From an uncultured Ruminococcus sp. (lineage in GTDB: Bacteria > Bacillota_A > Clostridia > Oscillospirales > Ruminococcaceae): DNA of 52,049 nucleotides. Below the pieces are notes generated by a model. That model made no database searches and was not told the DNA's origin. It saw nothing but the letters and a program-made list of their open reading frames with translations. The DNA is taken from assembly GCA_900315975.1 (NCBI GenBank), contig ONBA01000017.1, positions 1 to 52,049 on the forward strand, written 5' to 3'. Positions 1 through 8,089 of this stretch are shown here, piece by piece. Both the position numbers and the translations under genes were made by a program. Each line of letters begins with the position of its first letter. The stretch's first letter is position 1.

Positions 1-1127
1 AGGAAGCCGAGAGACAGCGTATCGAGGCTGAGAGAATAGCTGCCGAAGAAGCCGAGATACAGCGTATCGAAGAAGAAAATGCTGTCGATGAAACAGAGTC
101 CTCTCCGTTCTCTTTTGAAGAGGAGATCAACGTTGTTTCATCGTCTACCGGTGAAGGAGAACTCTCTGTCGACGAACTCATGGAAGCCGCTATTGCCGCA
201 GTTAAGGGTGAAACCGACCCCGTAGGCGATATGATCGATAATATCCGCGACGATGCTGAAAAAGCTATCGCTGATTTGGATAACGATAAGTCCGAGGAAG
301 AAGTCACCGCTGACGATGCTGACGATGCTGACGATGAACCGGCTGAGGAAAAAGAAGCTGAGTCCACCACTCCCAAAGGCAGAATAACCTCAACCCTTGA
401 AAAAATTATGGCTGAGGACCCCGATGAAATCATCGAGGAACGCAGTGAAAAAGCCGAATCTGATGAACTCGCTGAACCTCCTTCCGGTAACTTCAAAAAG
501 CGCCTTTATGCAGTACTTGGTGTCATTTTCGCCGTTCTTGCCTGCATCGGTCTTGTAACCGTAATTTCCAAGAGTATCGGATTCTTCGGAAACTTTACTT
601 CCGGCAATTCCAAAAAGGACGGCTTCGCTGACGTTATTTACCCGACCGTTATCATGGATATCGAGTCGTTCGACGACCCGTCTCAGCTTACTTCCGACCA
701 GGTAATCACTGCGGCGATATGGTCAATGATTATGTCAGACGGAACTATGGACCAGTACGAAAAAACCTTCGACGTTGTTAAGGTTCCTTCCGTTGACGTT
801 GAGTCATACGCTGTTAAGCTGTTCGGCGATAATCTGCCTGAGCTGACTCATACAACTGTCGGACCCGCTGAGTCCAGATTCTATTATAACGATGAGACTA
901 AGTCTTACAACGTTCCTATCACTCCCGTTACATTTACATATTCACCCGAGATAAAGTCAGTCACAAAGAACGGAAACGATTACACTCTTGTAGTCGATTA
1001 CATCGACGAACTCCCTGAGTGGCTGCCTAAAACTTCATCAAAGTCGGTACAGTACACTCTCGTTGATACAAATGAAGGCTACACTATCAAGGCAATGAAG
1101 GTACTCTCGGAATCAAATAATATTTAA
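1..1127 (+). CDS. C-terminal part of an unknown single-pass membrane protein (5' partial)
   Basis: The reading frame is open from base 3 with no stop, so the gene begins before the window; the ATG at 180 is internal. The visible N-terminal part is a charged, repetitive stretch rich in Glu, Ala, Arg and Ile (RIEAERIAAEEAEIQRIEEE), likely helical or coiled coil, followed by an acidic Asp/Glu/Ala segment. One hydrophobic segment follows (LYAVLGVIFAVLACIGLVTV, about residues 108-127 counted from codon 180). A roughly 185-residue C-terminal domain follows, presumably outside the cell. I do not recognise this domain and assign no function. The gene ends in a perfect 14-bp hairpin terminator at 1137-1167. 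Confidence 0.85.
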   Translation, partial: EAERQRIEAERIAAEEAEIQRIEEENAVDETESSPFSFEEEINVVSSSTGEGELSVDELMEAAIAAVKGETDPVGDMIDNIRDDAEKAIADLDNDKSEEEVTADDADDADDEPAEEKEAESTTPKGRITSTLEKIMAEDPDEIIEERSEKAESDELAEPPSGNFKKRLYAVLGVIFAVLACIGLVTVISKSIGFFGNFTSGNSKKDGFADVIYPTVIMDIESFDDPSQLTSDQVITAAIWSMIMSDGTMDQYEKTFDVVKVPSVDVESYAVKLFGDNLPELTHTTVGPAESRFYYNDETKSYNVPITPVTFTYSPEIKSVTKNGNDYTLVVDYIDELPEWLPKTSSKSVQYTLVDTNEGYTIKAMKVLSESNNI

Positions 1128-1136
1128 TGCATAACA

Positions 1137-1169
1137 AAATGCGGACGACTACAAGTCGTCCGCATTTTT
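1137..1169 (+). terminator. Rho-independent terminator of the first gene
   Basis: A perfect 14-bp stem (1137-1150 with 1154-1167) around the loop ACA ends in TTTTT, ten bases after the stop codon of the preceding gene. The A-rich 5' arm means it could also work on the opposite strand. Confidence 0.9.
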
Positions 1170-1202
1170 CTGTATATAGCACTTATTCCTGAGATGTACC
1201 AT

Positions 1203-1418
1203 GCAAAAGGCGCTCCAAGTGGAGCCACCCTTTGCAGTTTCGCAGGATACCGAATATGGTCCGTAACTTTACGGCTCGGTCCCACACAATCGCCACTAAG
1301 GTAAGCACACTAAGGGGAGCCCCCTTTGGCGGTTTCGCAGGATACCGAATATGTACCGTAAATTTACGGCTCGGTAGCCCACAAATTCCGCTAAGGGAAG
1401 CACTCTAAGCGCCTTTAT
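1203..1418. repeat. Two tandem imperfect ~95-bp repeats with internal palindromes
   Basis: Unit one (about 1221-1315) and unit two (about 1316-1410) share GGAGCC, CCTTTG, then TTTCGCAGGATACCGAATATG, CCGTAA-TTTACGG, GGCTCGGT, CCACA, CTAAG and AAGCAC in the same order. Unit two contains the perfect palindrome CCGTAAATTTACGG (1356-1369); unit one has a one-base variant. The pair is flanked by complementary ends: AAAGGCGCT at about 1206-1214 and AGCGCCTTT at about 1408-1416. No open reading frame of note lies here. It fills the gap between the first gene's terminator and the convergent GH94 gene. Confidence 0.7.
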
Positions 1419-1425
1419 TTTTCTA

Positions 1426-3840
1426 TCAGCCAAGTACTACTGTTATCTCGTTTACGTCTGCAAGCTTGTCAGCAGGTACGTAGTTGCCCTCAAGCTTTGT
1501 GCCATTGAGCACTATCTCCTTGACTCCCGACTGTACATGTGCAGTGTTGTCAACGTTGATGTTGAGCTTCTTGCCGCGGAAGTTCTTTGTTATCTTGAAT
1601 CCGTTCCACTCAGCAGGAATTGAAGGTGCGATCGTAAGTCCACCAAGGTCAGGACGCATTCCGCAGATACCCTCTACACAGCCAACCATTACTGTCGATG
1701 CCGTACCTGTGAGCCAGTGTACGTGTGAACGTCCCTCATACGGTGATGCCTTTGACTCGGTAAACTGACCGTGTACATACGGCTCCATTACGCGTATTTC
1801 AGCCTTGTCGTTCATTGCGGCAGGCGAGCTTTCAAGGAAGTACTCGAATGCGCGGTCGCCGTGTCCGAGAAGTGCCTCGGCAAGTATCAGCCAACCCTGT
1901 GACTGCGAGAAGATACCGCCGTTTTCCTTTGTATCAAGGTTGAACACCTGCATAAGTGCGCCCTCAAAGTGATGATACTTGTAAGGCGGCTCAAGGAGCT
2001 TCGCTCCGTAAGGTGTGTTGAGTATATCGTGTACGCTGTTCATTGCCTTTTCTGCCTGCTCCTCAGATGCAAAGCGCGAAATTACTGACCAGCTCTGCGG
2101 GTTGAGCCACATATTTGCCTCGGGGTCCTTCTTAGCGCCAACTACTACTCCGTTGTCGCGGATACCACGAATGAAGCGGTCCTCGTCCCAGCACTTGCCG
2201 AGTGCATCAGCCAGCTTAGCCTTTACTCCGTCAAGGTATGTGATGTACTCGCTGTCGCCGCGAAGCTCTGCAAGTTCCTTCATCACGTTCATTGCGTAAT
2301 AGAGCTGGAATGCAACGAATGTAGACTCGCCCTTTGCTCCAAGACGGAGACAGTCGTTCCAGTCAGCGTGAAGTCCTGCGGGCATATCGTGTGCGCCGAG
2401 ACGCTCCATAGAGAAGCGGATAGCGTTCTTGAGGTGGTCGTAAACTGTAGCTTCTCCGCCGCCTTCTTCTGCGTATGTTATAACTTCGTCGAGGAATGCC
2501 TTGTTGCCGCTTTCACCGAGGTACTTGACAATTGTCGGGAAGAGCCAGAGTGCATCGTCTGCACGGTAGGAAGGATGTCCTGTTTCCTTTGCGTAAACGC
2601 TGTGCTCGTCATTCTCATCGGGGCAGGTCTCGTGTCCTGCATTGTGTGTGAACTTTACAAGCGGAAGTCCGCCGCCGTTGCTGACCTGTGCGGAGAGCAT
2701 GAAGCGTATCTTTTCTGCCGCCATTTCAGGGGCAAGGTGAATGATACCCTGAATGTCCTGAACTGTATCACGGTAGCCATAGCCGTTGCGGAGTCCGCAG
2801 TATATGAATGATGCCGCTCTTGACCAGATGAATGTGATGAAGCACTGGTATGCATTCCATACATTTATCATGTTGTTGAACTCGTCTGACGGGGTCTCTA
2901 CCTGGAAGTTGGAGAGAAGTCCGTGCCAGTGGTCCTTGAGCTGCTTTACTTCAGCGTCTACCTTGCCGGGTACCTTATACTCGTCGAGTATAGCAGCTGC
3001 TTCTGCGCTGTTGCGCTGACCCATGATGAAGATGAATTCCTTTGTCTCGCCGGGGGCAAGAGTGATATCGCTCTGAAGTGCGCCGCATGAGTTTGAGTTG
3101 AAGTTCATTACTCCGTCGCACTTGCCCGACTCTACTGCGATAGGATTCGAGAATGTTCTGTAGGGTCCGATGAAGTTGCTGAGTGAACCGTTATAGCCTG
3201 TTACAGGCTGTCCTACCATACCGAAGAAACGCTCCTTATGATTAGAGCCTGTCTCGTCAAAGCCGGTATTCTCGTTCATGTGCTGGATTATGCGGTTCTC
3301 CTCAAAGCTTGTACGTGTTATGAAAAGTGTGTACTGGAGGTTTACCTGGTCCTGCTCGTAGTTTGGCTCGTTAGTAAACTCTACCATGCCGTATACTGAA
3401 AGCTTTCTCTCCTTGTCAGATGCATTTGTCACCTTTGCACGCCATACTTCATATGTCTTGCCGTAAGGTACATAATATGTTACCTCTGACTTTATTCCTG
3501 TGTATTCAGCTGATATTACAGTGTATGCAGTACCGTGGCGGCATTCGCTCTTATACTTGTCAAGAGGCTTGCCTACAGGCTGCCATGATGCCGACCAGTA
3601 ATCGTTTGCATCGTTATCGCGGATATAGATGTAACGTCCGGGGAGTGCCATATCAGAGTTGAAACGAAAACGTGAGATACGTCCGTTTGCGCCTGACTTT
3701 ACAAAGCTGTAGCCGGCAGCATTATTTGATATCATTGCACCGTATTCGGGGTCGCCGAGGTAGTTTGCCCAGGGCGCAGGAGTTGCGGGGTCAGTGATGA
3801 CGTACTCCTTATTTTCAAGGTCGAAATGTCCGTATTTCAT
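1426..3840 (-). CDS. GH94 cellobiose phosphorylase
   Basis: An 804-residue protein, the usual length of cellobiose phosphorylase (about 810) and shorter than cellodextrin phosphorylases. Known members split cellobiose with phosphate into glucose 1-phosphate and glucose in the cytoplasm, and the lack of a signal peptide agrees. The N-terminus MKYGHFD and the HADWNDCLRLGAKGES block (residues 491-505) are characteristic of GH94; D493 aligns with the family's general acid. The start is fixed by AGGAG about nine bases upstream. The gene stands alone with its own promoter (3905-3933) and a palindrome in its leader (3864-3888). Other beta-disaccharide specificities within GH94 cannot be excluded, but cellobiose fits the cellulolytic setting. 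Confidence 0.93.
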   Translation of the reverse strand: MKYGHFDLENKEYVITDPATPAPWANYLGDPEYGAMISNNAAGYSFVKSGANGRISRFRFNSDMALPGRYIYIRDNDANDYWSASWQPVGKPLDKYKSECRHGTAYTVISAEYTGIKSEVTYYVPYGKTYEVWRAKVTNASDKERKLSVYGMVEFTNEPNYEQDQVNLQYTLFITRTSFEENRIIQHMNENTGFDETGSNHKERFFGMVGQPVTGYNGSLSNFIGPYRTFSNPIAVESGKCDGVMNFNSNSCGALQSDITLAPGETKEFIFIMGQRNSAEAAAILDEYKVPGKVDAEVKQLKDHWHGLLSNFQVETPSDEFNNMINVWNAYQCFITFIWSRAASFIYCGLRNGYGYRDTVQDIQGIIHLAPEMAAEKIRFMLSAQVSNGGGLPLVKFTHNAGHETCPDENDEHSVYAKETGHPSYRADDALWLFPTIVKYLGESGNKAFLDEVITYAEEGGGEATVYDHLKNAIRFSMERLGAHDMPAGLHADWNDCLRLGAKGESTFVAFQLYYAMNVMKELAELRGDSEYITYLDGVKAKLADALGKCWDEDRFIRGIRDNGVVVGAKKDPEANMWLNPQSWSVISRFASEEQAEKAMNSVHDILNTPYGAKLLEPPYKYHHFEGALMQVFNLDTKENGGIFSQSQGWLILAEALLGHGDRAFEYFLESSPAAMNDKAEIRVMEPYVHGQFTESKASPYEGRSHVHWLTGTASTVMVGCVEGICGMRPDLGGLTIAPSIPAEWNGFKITKNFRGKKLNINVDNTAHVQSGVKEIVLNGTKLEGNYVPADKLADVNEITVVLG

Positions 3841-3863
3841 ATATTTTTCTCCTAACTCATATT

Positions 3864-3888
3864 CATTATGCCGAGAAATCGCATAATG
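3864..3888 (-). promoter_or_regulatory. Palindrome CATTATGC-N9-GCATAATG in the GH94 leader
   Basis: A perfect 8-bp inverted repeat with a 9-bp spacer lies between the -10 box and the ribosome site of the GH94 gene. Its position suits a repressor operator or a leader hairpin. The binding factor is unknown. Confidence 0.55.
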
Positions 3889-3904
3889 CAGATATTATAT
3901 AAAG

Positions 3905-3933
3905 ATTATATCATCTTTTCACCATTATTGCAA
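3905..3933 (-). promoter_or_regulatory. Sigma-A promoter of the GH94 gene
   Basis: Read on the minus strand: TTGCAA, 17 bases, TATAAT (extended by TGA). It would give a leader of about 58 nt containing the palindrome at 3864-3888. Confidence 0.75.
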
Positions 3934-3986
3934 GGGGTTTTAAAAATTAATTCAGAATTAAATCGTATAGTTAATCAATTTAATAG

Positions 3987-4015
3987 TTGCTATTTTTTAA
4001 AATATGTGTTATAAT
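3987..4015 (+). promoter_or_regulatory. Promoter of the membrane protein-arsR operon
   Basis: TTGCTA (3987-3992), 17 bases, TATAAT (4010-4015) with an extended TG at 4007. The same TTGCTA-N17-TATAAT layout is found before pth and metG. Confidence 0.75.
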
Positions 4016-4049
4016 CATTATATATGCACCTTCAAAAGGAGGCGAACTT

Positions 4050-4496
4050 ATGGAACTTATTCTCGTATTGATAGTTGTTATCGTTTTATGCAAGATACTC
4101 GGTGTCAGCAACGAAATGATAATTGCAGGCGGACTCGTTCTTATTGAGCTGACTATTATCGCTATGCTCCTGCTTTTTGCCTATTTCATCGTTCGCCTGC
4201 TTTTTACCAAAAGAAAAAAAGCTCGCTTCTCACGTATCGACAAGGCGGAAAACGGTAAATACAAAGTCGCATTCTACATCGTTGACGGTGAGGAGTATCC
4301 ATGTATTTTCCCGAGTGAGGTCATTCTTAATGATAAGATGTACCGCACTGATAAAGAATACCATGTCATGTTCAGTAAAAGCATGAAAAAAGTTTATGAC
4401 ATTTATACCATCATTACCTGCGTAGTCGGCTTCTTCGCAAGTGCTTCTGCCGTTTTTATGACTATGCAGATAGTTTCAATGATGGAGCTTTTTTAA
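4050..4496 (+). CDS. Small membrane protein of unknown function
   Basis: A 148-residue protein with two hydrophobic N-terminal segments (about residues 2-18 and 23-52), a soluble basic middle part (53-115), and a third membrane segment near the C-terminus (116-142). The start is ATG 4050 because AAAGGAGG sits eight bases upstream. An in-frame TTG at 3987 would extend the gene, but it lies inside the -35 box. I do not recognise the family. It is the first gene of a two-gene operon with the metal-sensing ArsR repressor, 28 bases downstream, so a link to metal stress is possible but is only inference from position. Confidence 0.8.
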   Translation: MELILVLIVVIVLCKILGVSNEMIIAGGLVLIELTIIAMLLLFAYFIVRLLFTKRKKARFSRIDKAENGKYKVAFYIVDGEEYPCIFPSEVILNDKMYRTDKEYHVMFSKSMKKVYDIYTIITCVVGFFASASAVFMTMQIVSMMELF

Positions 4497-4524
4497 GGCT
4501 ATACCACACAAAAGGAGAGATAGT

Positions 4525-4875
4525 ATGGATGAACTCACCTGCACAGAACATAAAGTCCATCAGGATATAATCGATAAAGTCGCTAAGGTCATGCCGGACG
4601 AGTCTGTCCTGTACGATGCGGCTGAGCTTCTCAAGGTCTTCGGTGACCCGACACGTATCCGCATTATCTTCGTACTGGAGCAGAGTGAGATGTGTGTCTG
4701 CGATATCGCTAATCTGCTTGGTATGACACAGTCGGCTATCTCGCATCAGCTGAGAGTTCTGAAACAGGCTCGCCTCGTCAATGCAAGGCGCGAGGGCAAA
4801 ACCGTCTTCTACTCACTCTGCGATGACCACGTTCAGCGCATTTTTTACTGTGCTATGGAGCACGTTATGGAATAA
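4525..4875 (+). CDS. ArsR/SmtB-family metal-sensing repressor
   Basis: A 116-residue winged-helix repressor. The recognition helix is around SQSAISHQLRVL-like residues 68-79 (TQSAISHQLRVL). Two metal sites known from the family can be read. The first is an alpha-3 type site, CVCD at 57-60 with C6, H9 and H12 near the N-terminus (compare CadC/SmtB). The second is an alpha-5 site, D100-x-H102-x10-H113-x2-E116, exactly the SmtB/CzrA spacing. Zinc, cadmium or lead sensing is therefore likely, with metal binding releasing DNA. A ribosome site AAAGGAGAG precedes ATG 4525. Unusually, no P-type ATPase or efflux gene adjoins it; its only operon partner is the membrane protein upstream. Confidence 0.93.
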   Translation: MDELTCTEHKVHQDIIDKVAKVMPDESVLYDAAELLKVFGDPTRIRIIFVLEQSEMCVCDIANLLGMTQSAISHQLRVLKQARLVNARREGKTVFYSLCDDHVQRIFYCAMEHVME

Positions 4876-4992
4876 TCCCCCGACAAACATAAAACATATT
4901 TACAGAACCTTAATGAATCATGACTAAAAATATAACACTATCTGTACCATTATGTGATAAAATGTATATATGATCGTTCAGGAGGTGATCGG

Positions 4993-6159
4993 GTGAACGA
5001 AAACAACCGTGATGAGGTCAGATCAGTCATAAACGTTATCGACGAGTTCGACTACTCTACTCAGACCGACTCTTACAACGAATTGTTCAAAAGCTGGAGA
5101 CGTAAAAAGAATAATCGCTTCGCCTTCCGCTTTCAGGCAAATAAAAATGAAAAAGTTTACATAGACGGCAAAGGTTTTGTCGCAAGTTCTGCTATAGATG
5201 ATGAAAAAGAAGTGCTTACCCGTATTTTCGGAGTTATCGGCGTTGCCGCGCTCCTGTGGATGATTTTCTTCCATATCCTCAATAAACTCGGTTTGCTTCT
5301 GTTCTCTGCACTCGGTTTCAATATCCATATCGATTTCTTCAGTTCGTCTATCTACGGCGGCAGTAAAGAGATCGTTACCGCTCAGATAGTCATGCCGCTT
5401 ATTCAGATACTCGTTCCGTTTCTATACGTCCATTTCAGATTCAAACTGCCGAGAAAAGTCGAATTCATGGGACATCTCCACAACAGTTTCGCTATGATGG
5501 GCGCTATCGCTATGGCTCTTATCGTCTGTACTGCCGCTGCCCTTCCGAGTGCGTATTCAAGCGATTCAAAGGAGATCTACGACTATTTCAGAAGTATCAA
5601 TGCCGACGTATCTGTATGGGATCAGTCGGAATTCGTTATCTATACCATTTTCGACGTCGTTGTTATGTCAACCATCACTCAGCTCTTCTTCTGCGGCGCA
5701 ATGTTCGCTGTTATGAGACAGTTCGGCGACCCGTTCGCTATTATCATGACCGCTCTGACTGCGGGTCTGCTCTCTCAGGACCTCGCCGAAATGCCGATAA
5801 ATATCCTCATTTATCTTGTCGCTGCCTATGGAATGGTCAGCAGCGGTACTATCCTTACTGCTATTTCGGTAAGCATGATTTATAAGATGTATAACCTCGC
5901 TATCCTCGTCATAGAGACCGACCGCACCACTAAAATGCCTCTTACACGTAACATCTTCATGATCATCGTTTTCTTCGCCGGTGTTATCGCTTTTGCTGTT
6001 TACTGGTTTGAATGTGTAAGAAAAAAACGCAACGGCATCGCAAAGTTCAACTCCGAACTCACCCCGTTCAAGCGCTTTGTTCATTGCCTTAAGTCTTTCC
6101 CCTATTCGGCGGTCGCACTGGTTTGCATCGCTTATGCAACTGTGGTGTCTGCAAGATGA
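4993..6159 (+). CDS. CPBP-fold integral membrane protein lacking the protease residues
   Basis: A 388-residue protein with a soluble N-terminus of about 75 residues followed by roughly eight membrane segments. The start is GTG 4993, with AGGAGG seven bases upstream; the earlier GTG at 4954 has no ribosome site. The stretch FFCGAMFAVMRQFGDPFAII (near 5687-5746) matches the core of CPBP (Abi/Rce1-like) intramembrane proteases, where EExxxFRG is expected. Here the EE pair is TQ, the FRG arginine is Cys, the second-motif His is Ser (LLSQD), and the third-motif His is Tyr (YKMYN). The fold seems kept and catalysis lost. The stop overlaps the tadA start by four bases (ATGA), so the two are probably translated together. 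Confidence 0.75.
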   Translation: MNENNRDEVRSVINVIDEFDYSTQTDSYNELFKSWRRKKNNRFAFRFQANKNEKVYIDGKGFVASSAIDDEKEVLTRIFGVIGVAALLWMIFFHILNKLGLLLFSALGFNIHIDFFSSSIYGGSKEIVTAQIVMPLIQILVPFLYVHFRFKLPRKVEFMGHLHNSFAMMGAIAMALIVCTAAALPSAYSSDSKEIYDYFRSINADVSVWDQSEFVIYTIFDVVVMSTITQLFFCGAMFAVMRQFGDPFAIIMTALTAGLLSQDLAEMPINILIYLVAAYGMVSSGTILTAISVSMIYKMYNLAILVIETDRTTKMPLTRNIFMIIVFFAGVIAFAVYWFECVRKKRNGIAKFNSELTPFKRFVHCLKSFPYSAVALVCIAYATVVSAR

Positions 6160-6623
6160 CGGACTTATTCATGGAAAAAGCTTTGGCTCTCGCTAAACTC
6201 GCAGGCGACGAAGGAGAAGTTCCCGTGGGAGCGGTGGTAGTGAAAAAATCTACCGGCGAGATAGTCGGCGAAGGCAGAAATAAACGCGAATCTGCTAAAA
6301 ATGCCCTCGCTCACGCTGAGCTTATCGCTATTGACGAAGCCTGCAAAAAACTCGGCGGCTGGAGACTCCCCGACTGCGCATTATATGTAACTCTTGAACC
6401 GTGCCCGATGTGCTGCGGTGCTATCATCAATTCCCGCATCGACAACGTTTATTTCGGCGCTTATGACTTCAAAAGTGGCTCGGCTGTCTCGGTGCAGAAT
6501 ATGTTTGAGTTTCCATATAACTATAAACCGGAGGTCGTCGGCGGTGTTATGGAGGAGGAATGTGCGGCTCTGCTGACCGATTTCTTCAAAAAACTCCGTG
6601 CTGAACGAAAACTAAAAAAATAG
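6156..6623 (+). CDS. tadA: tRNA-specific adenosine deaminase TadA
   Basis: A 155-residue cytidine-deaminase-fold enzyme that converts A34 to inosine in the tRNA-Arg(ACG) anticodon. The zinc motifs are HAE (HAELIAI) and PCPMC (LEPCPMCCGAI), with the catalytic Glu in HAE. The ATG at 6156 is chosen because it overlaps the previous stop as ATGA, typical of coupled translation; ATG 6171 is a possible alternative. An extension to TTG 6123 would lie inside the upstream gene. The gene ends two bases before the convergent yqfD stop, with no terminator between them. Confidence 0.95.
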   Translation: MTDLFMEKALALAKLAGDEGEVPVGAVVVKKSTGEIVGEGRNKRESAKNALAHAELIAIDEACKKLGGWRLPDCALYVTLEPCPMCCGAIINSRIDNVYFGAYDFKSGSAVSVQNMFEFPYNYKPEVVGGVMEEECAALLTDFFKKLRAERKLKK

Positions 6624-6625
6624 CC

Positions 6626-7789
6626 TCATTTCATCAGTATCTCCATACTACGGCATATTTCGCCTTCAAGACGGTAGCTGACTTTCATGGTCAGTCTGCC
6701 GTCTTTTTCTTCTGTTGCGATGTCTCGTTCAAGTATGTCGCAGTCACTCAGAAAATTTTTCTCGTACAGATACACCTTCTCCATAAGCTCTGCGGATAAC
6801 TCCTCCTCTGTGAAGGTCACCTCTGTCCGCTCATACTCGGTGTATCTGTCAGTCTCTATGCTGATAGGAAGTGTACTTCCAAATGCTGTGAGCGGCTTTG
6901 AATAATGCTCGCATGAACGGTACTCATAATTATTTTTGCCTATATACAGCGGTATATCAAGACTGAAAAGCCGTATCTTCCGCCGTGTATCTTCGCTTCC
7001 GGCAGGAATCAGCCGTTCCTTTGTGAAATCGCCTGTGAAAACCGCTTCATCACTGTATTTTCCCTTTATAGACCCCATTGCATGATGAAGTGTCGTGTGT
7101 CCGGTATCGTCCGTCGTTACTCCGCTCACTATCATGTCGCCCGGTCGGACGTAGTCGCCTACGATGTGCATTAATCTGCCGTCAAGGACTGACGTGTACG
7201 TTATCTCTGCCTCGCGGTCGGCTATTAGGTTGCACGGAATACGGTTATTCACCATTTCCGGCTTCTCAACTATCTCCGTGACCTCAACTACTAACCGGTG
7301 TCCGGTACGGTGCATTCCTGCCCATGATATTCCGTTCACCATCACCCTTAGCTGATTCTCGCTCTTGATATAGTCTATCTGCCCGAATGGTGTACCCGAA
7401 TGTATGCCCATTTCATCAAGCGCCGACAGTATCGCCGTATCGCTCACTCTTTCGTTCCCCTGTATGTCTATGGTTACGATAACTCCCGAAAAATAGAGCG
7501 ATGCCGCAAGCACAAGAACAAGTCCGATTATTATCCCGAATCTTCCGCGACGACGTATGACCTCCGCCGAAAGTGTGTCGTACTCAAAGCTTTTCAGCTC
7601 TATACCATGCTTTTCCGCAAGGTCAGAAATACTGCTGAGGTCGGCACGGTATATTTCCGCACTCAGTGTGCCGCTCTTAACGTACTGACTGAAACAGCTT
7701 ATGCGGCTGTCGTGTATATCGTTTATGAAACGGTAAAGATTCTTTCCGCTTGCATTTATCTTAACACTTCCCTTGAGCTGATTTTTCAT
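6626..7789 (-). CDS. yqfD: Sporulation protein YqfD
   Basis: A 387-residue protein, matching the usual YqfD length of about 390. It has an N-terminal soluble part, one membrane segment (FGIIIGLVLVLAASLYFSGV), and the family's GNERVSD and ISWAGMHRTGHRLVVEV blocks outside the membrane. In Bacillus the yqfCD pair is expressed in the mother cell and needed for spore development. The start is ATG 7789 because AAAGGAG precedes it; an upstream in-frame start at 7810 is less likely. It overlaps the end of yqfC by 29 bases. Confidence 0.9.
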   Translation of the reverse strand: MKNQLKGSVKINASGKNLYRFINDIHDSRISCFSQYVKSGTLSAEIYRADLSSISDLAEKHGIELKSFEYDTLSAEVIRRRGRFGIIIGLVLVLAASLYFSGVIVTIDIQGNERVSDTAILSALDEMGIHSGTPFGQIDYIKSENQLRVMVNGISWAGMHRTGHRLVVEVTEIVEKPEMVNNRIPCNLIADREAEITYTSVLDGRLMHIVGDYVRPGDMIVSGVTTDDTGHTTLHHAMGSIKGKYSDEAVFTGDFTKERLIPAGSEDTRRKIRLFSLDIPLYIGKNNYEYRSCEHYSKPLTAFGSTLPISIETDRYTEYERTEVTFTEEELSAELMEKVYLYEKNFLSDCDILERDIATEEKDGRLTMKVSYRLEGEICRSMEILMK

Positions 7790-8048
7790 CCGCAGTACTC
7801 CTTTCCGCAAGCTCTATACGCGATATCTTCCCACGTATCACAACTCCATGAGTCTTAAAGTCAAAGGCGCGGAGCGAGTTTCCCCATATCTGCACGCGCA
7901 GTCTGCCGGAAATAAGCTGCATGAATACCTCGTCATACTCCTCTATACGGCTGCAATTCTCAATTATCAGCTCGCGGTTGCCGTCTATGTGCATACCTGC
8001 ACCGAGTGAAAAACTGCCGCGCATTTTTTCATGTAGATTTTCAAACAT
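7761..8048 (-). CDS. yqfC: Sporulation protein YqfC
   Basis: A 95-residue protein, the standard YqfC size, with the family features of a central IDGNRELIIENC block and the hydrophobic RVQIWGNSLRAFDF stretch. It is preceded by GAGGGTGATATT and reads into yqfD with a 29-base overlap, the usual gene order in spore-formers. It diverges from ylbJ. Confidence 0.9.
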   Translation of the reverse strand: MFENLHEKMRGSFSLGAGMHIDGNRELIIENCSRIEEYDEVFMQLISGRLRVQIWGNSLRAFDFKTHGVVIRGKISRIELAERSTADEKSAQGKC

Positions 8049-8089
8049 AATATCACCCTCTCAATAATATGATTGACTGGGTGATAATT

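Noticed and set aside
1203..1418. The tandem repeat considered as a CRISPR array
   Set aside because: Only two imperfect units with no distinct spacers, and no cas genes in the window.
3987..4049. TTG start extending the 4050-4496 gene upstream
   Set aside because: The TTG is part of the -35 box and the real ribosome site AAAGGAGG precedes ATG 4050.
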